From CAZCAC01 sp964496575 (GTDB lineage: Bacteria > Planctomycetota > UBA1135 > GCA-002686595): DNA of 43,082 bases. The stretch's first letter is position 1. Every line of letters starts with the position of its first letter. The notes beneath the pieces were generated by a model. The model did no database searches. It was not told where the DNA came from and saw nothing but the letters and a program-made list of their open reading frames with translations. The position numbers and the translations under genes are program-made. Positions 7,418 to 15,900 of the stretch are shown here, one piece after another. Where the stretch lies: positions 1 to 43,082 of the forward strand of contig CAZCAC010000071.1 in NCBI GenBank assembly GCA_964496575.1, read 5' to 3'.

Positions 7418-8310
7418 GGGGCGGAGTCCAGGTACACGGAGAGGTCGAGAGCGGGAGCCGAGTGGGTCAACGCGCCGATCGAGATGCGGTCGAGCCCGCA
7501 GGTGGCGATCGCCGGCGCCGAGCCTTCGTCGATTCCCCCCGAGGCCTCCAGCTCCACCGACCGGCCCCGCTCTCCGGCGAGCTCTCGCAACTTCGGTGCG
7601 ATGCGGGCCAGGAGCTCCGGCCCCATGTTGTCCAGCAGCACCACGTCGGCGCCGCCGCGGACGGCTCCTTCCGCCTCCTCCGCGTCGCGAGCCTCGACGG
7701 TCATCCGCACCTCTGGACCGACCCCCGCGCGCACGCGCCGGGCCAGCTCCTCCGCCCCGTTCCCGGAGAGGTCGATGTGGTTGTCCTTGATCATCACCTC
7801 GTCGAAGAGGCCGAAGCGGTGGTTCTCCCCCCCCCCGCAGCGCACCGCGTACTTCTCGAAGGCGCGCAGCCCAGGAGTGGTCTTGCGGGTGTCCAGCACC
7901 CGCACCGTCCCCGCCGCCAGTCTCACGTAACGCGCCGTCAAGGTAGCGATTCCGCACATCCGCTGCAGAAAATTGAGCGCGGTGCGCTCGGCGAGCAGGA
8001 GGGCCCGGGCCCGGCCCTCGATCCGGGCGAGCGCCTGCTGCGGCGCGATCTTGTCCCCGTCGGCGGCGTAGGTCTCGACGGTGCACTCGGGATCGCACAG
8101 CTCGAACGTGCGCAGGAAGACCGGCAGGCCGGCCAGCACTCCCTCCTCCTTGGCGACCAGGCGGGCGAGCGCTCGCCGCTCCGGAGGAAGGGCGTTCTCC
8201 GAGGTGATGTCTCCACCCCGGCGGTCCTCGGCGAGCGCGGCACGCACGGCGGAGTCGAGCACCTCCGGCGGCAGGAGACCGGCCAGGACGTCGGGCAGGG
8301 GAATGGGCAC
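7414..8310 (-). CDS. nadC: Nicotinate-nucleotide pyrophosphorylase (carboxylating)
   Basis: Quinolinate phosphoribosyltransferase, which converts quinolinate and PRPP to nicotinate mononucleotide, CO2 and PPi in de novo NAD synthesis. Diagnostic motifs are EDRRGGDITSE near the N-terminus, ERTALNFLQRMCGIAT, DTRKTTPGLRAFEKYAVRCGG (PRPP/quinolinate-binding Arg and Lys), HRFGLFDEVMIKDNH, VEARD, DVVLLDNM and ELEASGGI. With the GTG at 8310 the protein has 298 residues, close to the usual 280-290. The frame extends to an ATG at 8388, but the extra 26 residues do not resemble the family. Neither start has a strong Shine-Dalgarno, so the choice is tentative. First gene of the nadC / anti-sigma ATPase / vanZ operon; divergent from the ComEA-like gene. 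Confidence 0.95.
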   Translation of the reverse strand: MPIPLPDVLAGLLPPEVLDSAVRAALAEDRRGGDITSENALPPERRALARLVAKEEGVLAGLPVFLRTFELCDPECTVETYAADGDKIAPQQALARIEGRARALLLAERTALNFLQRMCGIATLTARYVRLAAGTVRVLDTRKTTPGLRAFEKYAVRCGGGENHRFGLFDEVMIKDNHIDLSGNGAEELARRVRAGVGPEVRMTVEARDAEEAEGAVRGGADVVLLDNMGPELLARIAPKLRELAGERGRSVELEASGGIDEGSAPAIATCGLDRISIGALTHSAPALDLSVYLDSAP

Positions 8311-8395
8311 GGCCCAGAAGGTACGCTGCCGGGCTCTCCGACACCACCTCGGGATCGAGGCGGTACCGTTCTCCGCCCCGACCGTCATTTCCAGA

Positions 8396-8749
8396 ATGAA
8401 CGGAAGGGAATCCCCGCGGAGCCAGCCCGCCTGGCTCCTCCTCTTGTGCGGCTGGCTCTTCGCCTCGGCGACGCTGGCGAGGCACCACGCCTGCGCGACG
8501 CGAGGGCCGAGCGCGCCGCCGCGAGCCCCACCGGTCGACCTCGCGACCTCCCCGCCCCGGGAGCTGGAACGCCTGCCGGGGATCGGACCGGCGCGGGCGG
8601 GCGCTATCGCTCGGCTGCGCTGGTCGAGGAGAGGCGAGGGCTTCGACCTCAGCGAGGTACGCGGAATCGGCCCCCGGACCGAGCAGCGCGTCCAGCAGTG
8701 GCTCCGCGAGGAGCGGGACCCGAGGGATCAGCCGAGTCGGGGCGAGTAG
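8396..8749 (+). CDS. ComEA-like helix-hairpin-helix DNA-binding protein
   Basis: A protein of 117 residues. An N-terminal hydrophobic helix (PAWLLLLCGWLFASATLA) could act as a membrane anchor or signal peptide. A Pro-rich linker follows, then two helix-hairpin-helix motifs: LERLPGIGPARAGAIARL and VRGIGPRTEQRVQQWL. This is the architecture of ComEA, the periplasmic DNA receptor of natural transformation, though the linker and length are short. No other competence gene lies nearby. It is divergent from nadC, and its 3' end overlaps the end of the converging FlhG-like gene by 22 nt. Confidence 0.75.
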   Translation: MNGRESPRSQPAWLLLLCGWLFASATLARHHACATRGPSAPPRAPPVDLATSPPRELERLPGIGPARAGAIARLRWSRRGEGFDLSEVRGIGPRTEQRVQQWLREERDPRDQPSRGE

Positions 8750-9651
8750 GCGACCCGCCCCATCAGGGTGCGGCCCATCCCGGCGGTGTGCAGGCGCGAG
8801 AGCTCCTCCAGCACCATCACCGCCAGGTGATCGAGCGCCTGGGCGGCGGGGGACTCCGGCTGGTGACTCACGACCGCCGCCCGGGCGTTGACCGCGGTCC
8901 GCACGGCGGGGTCCTCGGGCACCCAGCCGATCCAGCGGGGGACGCGCTCGAGGAACTTCTGGCTCACCGTCTCCATCCGCTTCACCACCGCTCGCGCCTC
9001 AGGAAAATCCCCGGCGCGGTTGACCACCAGCAGCGGACAGGCGGAAGGGCGGCTGCGCCAGAGGACCTTGAGGAACGCGTAGGCGTCGGTCATCGCGGTC
9101 ACGTCCGGCGTGGTGACCAGGACCACCAGGTCGGAAGCGGCGGCGAAGGCGATGGTCTGGTTGGAGACCCCGGCCGCGGAGTCGACCAGGAGGAAGCGGT
9201 ACTCGGTCTCCAGGAGCTCCAGAGCCTCCGCGATGCGGTGCAGCTCGAAGGGAGTGAGCTCGGCCATGTTCGACACCCCCGACCCGGCGGCGATCAGGTC
9301 GAGCTGGGCGGCACAGGGGGAGACGATCTCCTTCGGCGCCGCGGTGCCGGCGACCAGCTCGACGAAGGAGCGCTCCGGAGAGATGCCCTGCAGGATGTGG
9401 GCATTGCCGATCCCCATGTCGGCGTCGACGATCAGCGTCCGGCCGCGGACGGCGAGGCGGGTCGCCAGGGAGGCGGTGAAGACGGACTTGCCGGTGCCCC
9501 CCTTGCCACTCGCGACACAGACGGACCCCGCCCGCGCTCCGCCGATCACCCCTGGCGGGGACGGAGGAGCGGCCCTGGTCGGCCTCCTTCGGTGTCGGGC
9601 TCGCGGTCCCTGCGTGAAGCGCAGGAGCCTGCGAGCCTGCTCCCAGTTCAT
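8728..9651 (-). CDS. MinD/ParA-family ATPase, FlhG/FleN-like
   Basis: A protein of 307 residues with a deviant Walker A, ASGKGGTGKS at 47-56, and the MinD-type VDADMGIGNAHILQGI strand. The nucleotide-binding LLVDSAAGVSNQTIAFAAASD and VTTPDVTAMTDAYAFLK segments are closest to FlhG/FleN, which sets flagellar number and place. The N-terminal WEQARRLLRF resembles the FlhG activation motif (D/E-Q-A-x-x-L-R) that stimulates FlhF. A basic linker, residues 14-42, follows. No flagellar gene is present in the window, so a flagellar role is an inference; other surface or polarity systems also use such ATPases. The C-terminus is AVMVLEELSRLHT and a short tail. Confidence 0.8.
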   Translation of the reverse strand: MNWEQARRLLRFTQGPRARHRRRPTRAAPPSPPGVIGGARAGSVCVASGKGGTGKSVFTASLATRLAVRGRTLIVDADMGIGNAHILQGISPERSFVELVAGTAAPKEIVSPCAAQLDLIAAGSGVSNMAELTPFELHRIAEALELLETEYRFLLVDSAAGVSNQTIAFAAASDLVVLVTTPDVTAMTDAYAFLKVLWRSRPSACPLLVVNRAGDFPEARAVVKRMETVSQKFLERVPRWIGWVPEDPAVRTAVNARAAVVSHQPESPAAQALDHLAVMVLEELSRLHTAGMGRTLMGRVAYSPRLG

Positions 9652-9969
9652 GTATTCCGTTGTGTCGCGGTCGCTGTCGGTACGAGGACTCGAGCTCGCC
9701 GGGGCCTCACCTCCCCAGGAGGCGCCCCGGCGCGTTCAGCCGCGCAGAGGTGTTTCCGTTGCAGTAGACGCAGAGATCAGCGGTAGTCGAGGGCCAGTTG
9801 GGCCCGGGTCAGGAGCAAGGCTGCAAAAGGGAAAAAGCGTGATCCAAGGATTCGCGCTCTAGATTCGCCGAGGTCGCAGAGCTGGGAAGGCTCTCGCCCT
9901 GAACAGAGTCAGGACCGGGACCCGGGAACCGGTGCCACCGGCGGCCTCGACCGGCGCCCCGCCGCCCCT
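9652..9969. other. Intergenic region, no gene supported
   Basis: A 318-bp gap between two minus-strand genes. It should hold the promoter of the FlhG-like gene. I see a short hairpin (GGGCC AGTTG GGCCC, 9791-9805) and a purine-rich tract at about 9810-9840. No reading frame here has family resemblance. Confidence 0.5.
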
Positions 9970-10530
9970 CTACTCGCCGGCCAGCTCGCCCGCCCGCCGC
10001 TTGATGTTCTTGGACACGACGGAGAAGAGGTCGGAGACGCGCAACATCCCGACCGGCCGGGTGCCCTCGGTGACCAGGAGCGAGATCGCCTCGCAGGTGA
10101 TGATCTGGTGGATCACCTCGCCGATGGGGGCGTCGATGTCGATGTGCTCGGCGATCGGGTGCATCACCTCGGCGACCGTGGTGGTCATCGCCCGCCGGAC
10201 GTACGTGTCGAAGTCATTCTGCCACAGGGGCATCTGCTCCAGCATCGAGCTGAGGAACTCCTGTGAGTAACCCGTGTGGGAGATCGTCGGCTTGTCGGTC
10301 TCGAGGTAGCGCGGCTCCAGGCCGGCGAGGAAGCCGTGGTGACCCAGCTTGCCGGTGATCTCCCCCGCCGAGTTGCGCACCAGCACCGCGCGGTGCGGGG
10401 CCATTCCCTCGGGGACCAGGGTCTGAGCTCGTTCGAGCTCCTGCAGCGCCTCCACGATCGTGGCGCTCTCGTCGACCACCGCGTACTGATCCAGCGGGGT
10501 CATGATGTCTCGGGCTGTCTCGAGGGGCAT
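9970..10530 (-). CDS. CBS-domain pair protein
   Basis: A protein of 186 residues with two CBS motifs. The first covers about 1-65 (ARDIMTPLDQYAVVDESATIVEALQELE, then HRAVLVRNSAGEITGKLG). The second covers about 113-180 (VAEVMHPIAEHIDIDAPIGEVIHQIIT, then SLLVTEGTRPVGMLRVSDLFSVV). A longer-than-usual linker (GHHGFLAGLEPRYLE and onward) separates them. CBS pairs usually bind adenosyl nucleotides and act as energy or ligand sensors; no catalytic domain is attached, so it probably regulates a partner. The ATG at 10530 is set by a strong Shine-Dalgarno (GGAGGTGA, 10536-10543) 5 nt upstream. Divergent from the glycosidase gene. Confidence 0.88.
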   Translation of the reverse strand: MPLETARDIMTPLDQYAVVDESATIVEALQELERAQTLVPEGMAPHRAVLVRNSAGEITGKLGHHGFLAGLEPRYLETDKPTISHTGYSQEFLSSMLEQMPLWQNDFDTYVRRAMTTTVAEVMHPIAEHIDIDAPIGEVIHQIITCEAISLLVTEGTRPVGMLRVSDLFSVVSKNIKRRAGELAGE

Positions 10531-10660
10531 TGCGGTCACCTCCGGTTGGGTCTGCCCCGCATGGTAGCGGGAAGCGTGGCGGGGCGGTACCTCGGACACC
10601 GAAGCGCGACGTATGCTGGTGCCCCACCACGTCCCCCTGTTCCGTGAAGGGAAACGATCC

Positions 10661-12907
10661 ATGATTGCCACGTTCCACGCGCGGTTCGCCGCCCTCGCGG
10701 CCGCCTTGTTGCTGACCGCTCCCCTCGCGACGTCCCGGAGTGCCGGCGACGCCCCCGTCGACGGCGAGTCGCTCAACGTGGCCGCGGAGGTCCGCTGGGA
10801 CCCGGAAGAGGCGACGCTGACGATCTCCTTCCGCGATTCGACGATCTTCGCCGGTGCACCGATGATCCGCGAGGGAGCGGAGCCGCGACCCGCTCGACCC
10901 GGCGAGGTCGACGTGGCCGTCGCCACCACCGAGGGTCACCGGCTCGAGCAGCGGATCACCCTCACCGCCAGGACCGACGTCGAGCTGCACCTGATCGGCG
11001 GGGTCCTGGCCAGCGGGGAGGCGATCGCCGCGGAGACGCGCACGGCCGCCCAGGAGCGCTTCCCGCTGATCCGGGCGGTCTCGGGGCGCAGCTCGAACCT
11101 GCGCAACAACGCGGTGTACGACCGCCGCTGGGACTGGGTACTGAGTGGTCCGGGCGACGGCGCGACGAACATCGCCCCGACGGGACCGGACGGGAGCGAG
11201 CGGAGCTTCTTCTGGGGCAGCTCCGGACAGAGCATCGAGCTCGTCTTCCGCCCGCTGTACTACCAGCGCCACAAGAACCTCCCCCACTTCGAGCCGTGGA
11301 CCTACCGGGTCTGGCGGGGGTCGATCGCCGGCTGGTGCTCGTGGTGGGCGTACCGGACCGGCTTCGACCAGGCGACGCTGGAGAAGGTGGTCGAGGTGCT
11401 CGCGGCGCAGAACCTCGCCGACTACGGCTACCAGTACGTGCAGATCGACGACACGTTCCAGACCTCGATGGGCCTCGCGAAGGGCTGGCTGGAGTGGGAC
11501 GAGAGGAAGTTCCCCGGCGGCGCCCGGGGCGCCGTGGAGACGATCCGTGCGGGACGCTTCGAGCCGGGGATCTGGGTCTACTCGGCGTTCCACGACGAGG
11601 AGCTGGTGAAGGAGCACCCCGACTGGTTCGTGCGCAACGCGGACGGCGAGCTGTTCAAGGGCCCGTGGGTCGGCTACGGCCTCGACGCCAACAACGAGGA
11701 GGCGCTGGCGGCGGTGGTCCGCGCGACCGAGCGCGGCTTCCGCGACCTCGGCTTCCGCTACGTCAAGATCGACTCGCTGCGACACCTGCTCTACGACGCC
11801 TACCACCACGCGATCGATCACCTCGCGACGCAGGGCGCGACCCCCGCGGACACCTACCGCCGGTACCTCGGCGCGGCTCGCGAGGAGCTCGGGCGCGACA
11901 TCTTCATGCTCTCCTGCTGGGGCGTCCTACCCGAGTCGATCGGAATCGCGGACGCGTGCCGTCTGGGCGGTGACGGCTTCGGCCCGGCGACCTTGCAGCA
12001 GTACAACTCCTGGAACGGCATCGTCTGGCGCAACGATCCCGACCACTGCGACATCCTGCCGCACTGGAAACCCGCGGAGGAGGGCAACGTGACGCAGGTC
12101 GAGGCCGTCGAGGCGAGCGCGACCGACGCGATCCAGCGCCCGTGTCTGGTCTCGATGGCCAGCGGGCTCTTGATGCTGAGCGACCGCTGGGAGGTCTACG
12201 CGAACCCGGCGAACCTGGAGGGCGTCAAGCGCGCCGCCCCGATCCTCTTCACCGTCCCGGGCCAGCTGTACGACTTCAACCCGTCGAAGACCGACACCCT
12301 GGCGGCGATGGAACGCACCGACATCCTGGGCGGCGGCCCGCCGAGCCCGATCGACGCGGACCAGACGGGCGCGGTCTGCAACTGGTGGATGATGGAGATC
12401 GAGCGCCCGTTCGATAGCTGGACGGTGCTGGCGCACTTCAACTGGGGAGGTGAGGAGCTGCCGGCGGAGGCGGTGAGGATGAGCGACCTGGGGCTTCACG
12501 AGGGTCGCGAGTACCTGATCTACGAGTTCTGGGCGAGGCGGTTCCTGGGCTCTCACACCGACCGCTTCGAGGTCCCGTCCCTGTCCGCCGGCGGCACCCA
12601 GATCCTGGTGCTGCGCGAGCGTCAGGATCACCCGCAACTCCTCTCCACCTCGCGCCACATCACGCAGGGTGCGGTGGACGTGCTGCGGCTCGACTGGGAC
12701 CCGGAGTCGAGGGTGCTCTCGGGCAGCAGCGCGGTGGTACGGGGCGATCCGTACGAGGTGACGGTGCACGTGCCGGGGGGATTCGCGGCGGTCGGTGCGG
12801 AGTTCGGGGGTGAGGGCGCCGAGGTCGTTGTCGATGGTCCGCTGGTTCGCTTCTCGTTCTCGCGGGAAGCTACGGCCCGGGTTCGCTGGTCGGTGGGCTT
12901 CGTGTAG
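10661..12907 (+). CDS. Secreted clan GH-D glycosidase (GH36/GH27-like, alpha-galactosidase type)
   Basis: A protein of 748 residues. A signal peptide (FAALAAALLLTAPLATS, residues 9-25) is followed by an N-terminal beta-rich domain to about 215. The TIM barrel follows: GWCSWWAYRTGF (224-235), YQYVQIDDTFQ (257-267), PGIWVYSAF, then FRYVKIDSL with D371 as likely nucleophile, and ACRLGGDGFG with D438 as likely acid/base. A C-terminal beta-sandwich follows the barrel. This order is that of clan GH-D enzymes, which hydrolyse alpha-galactosides and related sugars with retention. The exact substrate is not known. The ATG at 10661 follows GAAGGGA about 7 nt upstream. The enzyme is probably periplasmic or secreted. 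The gene ends at a strong bidirectional hairpin. Confidence 0.85.
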   Translation: MIATFHARFAALAAALLLTAPLATSRSAGDAPVDGESLNVAAEVRWDPEEATLTISFRDSTIFAGAPMIREGAEPRPARPGEVDVAVATTEGHRLEQRITLTARTDVELHLIGGVLASGEAIAAETRTAAQERFPLIRAVSGRSSNLRNNAVYDRRWDWVLSGPGDGATNIAPTGPDGSERSFFWGSSGQSIELVFRPLYYQRHKNLPHFEPWTYRVWRGSIAGWCSWWAYRTGFDQATLEKVVEVLAAQNLADYGYQYVQIDDTFQTSMGLAKGWLEWDERKFPGGARGAVETIRAGRFEPGIWVYSAFHDEELVKEHPDWFVRNADGELFKGPWVGYGLDANNEEALAAVVRATERGFRDLGFRYVKIDSLRHLLYDAYHHAIDHLATQGATPADTYRRYLGAAREELGRDIFMLSCWGVLPESIGIADACRLGGDGFGPATLQQYNSWNGIVWRNDPDHCDILPHWKPAEEGNVTQVEAVEASATDAIQRPCLVSMASGLLMLSDRWEVYANPANLEGVKRAAPILFTVPGQLYDFNPSKTDTLAAMERTDILGGGPPSPIDADQTGAVCNWWMMEIERPFDSWTVLAHFNWGGEELPAEAVRMSDLGLHEGREYLIYEFWARRFLGSHTDRFEVPSLSAGGTQILVLRERQDHPQLLSTSRHITQGAVDVLRLDWDPESRVLSGSSAVVRGDPYEVTVHVPGGFAAVGAEFGGEGAEVVVDGPLVRFSFSREATARVRWSVGFV

Positions 12908-12918
12908 TTGCACGGGTC

Positions 12919-12973
12919 GCCTCGGTGGGTTCTGGGTAGTCCTGGGACTGGGGTATCCAGAACCCACCGAGGC
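12919..12973. terminator. 17-bp bidirectional hairpin between convergent genes
   Basis: A perfect 17-bp inverted repeat: 12919-12935 (opening GCCTCGGTGGG) pairs with 12957-12973. The loop holds a second 5-bp stem (AGTCC / GGACT). It lies between the ends of the glycosidase (12907) and the TPP II gene (12999). No T-tract is present. It is the best candidate terminator for both genes. Confidence 0.7.
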
Positions 12974-12998
12974 CACCAGCACCATCACCCCAACTGAC

Positions 12999-15900
12999 CT
13001 AGAACGGCGGATAGTCCCGCGGAAACCGGATCAGCTGTCGGATCTCCTCGTACTCCTTCCAGTGCGTCCACCCGAGCTCGTCGAGCAGCTCGATCCGCTG
13101 CTCGTACAGCCTCCGGTTGGTGGAGTCCCCCTTGATCTTGCCATCGAGCAGCTTCAGCGCCGCGGCGAGGCGACCCGCCCGGCGTTCGCGCTCGATGTGC
13201 AGTTCGAGATAACGCCCCGAAGTCGTGTCGACCCAGCGCCGCAGATCGGACCACGCGGCCTCGAACGCCTCGGCCGATGTCCTGTCGCCGCTGCCGTTGA
13301 CCGGAGCCTCGCCCGCGAGATCGAACAACGCGTGCGCCTTGCGGAACAGAGCATCGGTCAGGGTCGCCTTCTGCTCGTCCATCTCCTTCGCCGCGTCCCC
13401 GGCGTCGGGATCGGGGTTCACGCCGTAGTGCGCGGCCAGCGCCGTCTGGTCGATCCGGCCGATCACGCGGTCGGCGGCCTCGACCACGGCGGGCAGGTGC
13501 TCCTCGCGCTTCGCCCCGTCGGCGCGCTTCAGCTGCTCGATCAGCACCGGCAGGTGGTTCGGCACCTCGCCGAAGATCTCGTCGACGAGCTGGTCGAAGA
13601 GCACGCGATCCTTCTCGCCGCGGAGCCCCGCCAGCTGCTTCACCTTGAACTCGAGCAGCGCCTCCTGATAGCGCTCCTCCGAGGACGGCTGAGCCTTCTT
13701 CGCGGCGACCGCGGTGACTCTCTTATTGCTGTTCGCCTTCGGCGGGACGACGTAGACCACCGGATAGCCGCCGGGGCGATGACCGTCGCCGTGACCGTTC
13801 TCGTCACCGTAGTGGACGCTACCGATCAGCAAGTCGCCGGGTTTCGCGTTGCCGGGGGCCTTGCCCGCGGTGACGTTCAGCTGGACACGGGCGCCGCGCG
13901 CCAGGGTAGCGCCGCGATACGCGCCGCCGCCGAAGGTCGCGCCGTCGGGGTCCTCGTGGAAGCTCAGGCCCACCGGCGATCCGAGCGGATGATCGAGCAT
14001 CAGCACCAGGTCGTCGACCTTCTCCAGCCACTCGGGGCGATCGAGGCGCGTGTGGAAGAAGAGCTTGTAGTCGCCCTTCTCCAGCCGCACGCCCCCGGGT
14101 TCGAGCCAGCCCGTCGCGACCCGGCGCTTCGCCGAGTCGAAGATCATCCACACCCGCGACTGCCAGGTCTTCTCATCGGCGATGTTCAGCGCCGAGATGC
14201 GCGGGGTGTAGGTACCCGCCGTATCGATGTGCAGCGGGTACTCGAGCACCAGCTCGTACACCTGCCGCTCCTCCGGCAGCTTGTCTCGCCGGCCGCCGAG
14301 GGGGCGGATCTCCGAGCTGGTCGGGCGGATCGGGCGGCGGAGCGTGGTCAGTCGCCCCGAAGGCGCGACGTGTTCCTTGCGCAGCGGCGTCTCCAGGTTC
14401 AGCCGAGTGCGCAGCTCGCTCCCGTCGATCGTCAACGTATGCTCGTCGGGCACGATGCCGTGGAACGTGAGCTCCGCATCGATCTCGCCGCGGCCGAGGT
14501 ACGTGGTGTACTCGCCGAAGACCAGCTCGAGGACGCGGCCCCCGACCACCTTGAAGCTCTGGACCTGCTCCTCGCCCGCGGCGAGCCGCAGGTACCCCTT
14601 GGCCCCGTAGTCGCCGAACGGGTGCCCGGGCACCAGCTGTACGGCCTGCATCACCAGCACGTTGATGTCCTGATTCTCGTCGAGGCGCTTCATCCGCAGG
14701 TCGGCCCAGGTCGCCCCCTCGGGAACGACGAGGAAGTGCCGCTGCTCGTAGCCGGGGCCGAAGCGGATGCGCTCCCGCCAGGTCCAGTCGTCCCGGTCGA
14801 CCTCGTCGCCGCGGATCACGGTGACCGGAACGCGGAAGATCGGGCCCCGGTCGGGGCGGGTGGCGTCGAAGCCGCGGATCTCCGCGTAGTGCGCCCCCTT
14901 CGAGAGGCGCGTCGGATCGACGCGAACGTCGACGCGGCGGCCCCCCTGCTGCATCACCAGGTGCTCGGCGCACTGAATCCACTCCTCGGTGACCTCGAAC
15001 CGGACGTTCAGCTCGTAGTCGACCTTGGCGCGGTTGGGGGCGTCCTCGGGGAAGATCGGATCGATGATGATCCGCGCGTCCTGCGGCTCGGCGACCTGGT
15101 ACGGCTCCCGCAGGTAGATCCCGCGACCGCCTCCATGCGTCTGCACCCGAACGTCGAAGCGCACGTTCTCGTCGGTGTTGCCGCTGTTCTCTACGAAGTA
15201 GTCGAAGGCGTGGTCGGTCTGCATCAGGCCGCGGCCGACGGTCAGCTCGCTGACCCCCTCGACGGGGGCGCAGGTGTTCTCGACCGCGCGCAGCACGCTG
15301 GGCGGGGACCAGCCGATCCCTCGCTCCTTCAGCCCCGAGAGCATCAGCGCGATGTTGCCGCAGGCGTTGGGCGAGGCCATCGACGTGCCGTGCATCTGCT
15401 GCGTGCCCTGGAGGGTCCAGTTCGGCACCGGCGCGATCGCGCCGCCGGGCGCCGCGAACTTCACGCCCAGCGAGCCGTCGTACGTCGGTCCGCGCGAGGT
15501 GAAGGTGTAGTTGAAGGGCTGCGTCGTCTCGCGCGAGGCGTACTGCATCTCGAGCATCTCCGGGGAGATGTACGCGCCGATCCCGAAGAGCGACTCGGTC
15601 GTCGCGCCGGGCGATCCGGCGGTCGACAGCGCCGGGCCGTCGTTGCCCGCGGAGGAGACGAAGATCACCCCCTGCTTCCAGACGAGGTCGTCGTAGATCT
15701 CCATCGTCCGGCCGTCGTTGGGATCCGCCGTCGGACCGCCGAAGCTCATGTTGATCAGGTCGCACTCGTTCTCGAGCACCGCGACGCATCCGCGGACCTC
15801 GCCGGTGCCGCACGACGCCGAGGCGAGGCGCGTGTCACCGATCTTGACCGAGATCAGCTGGGCGCCCGGAGCCAGGCCGTTCCGCTCGGGTTGATCGGGG

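Noticed and set aside
7414..8388. Longer nadC start at the ATG at 8388
   Set aside because: The extra 26 residues do not fit the family. The GTG at 8310 gives the usual NadC length. It remains possible, as neither site has a clear Shine-Dalgarno.
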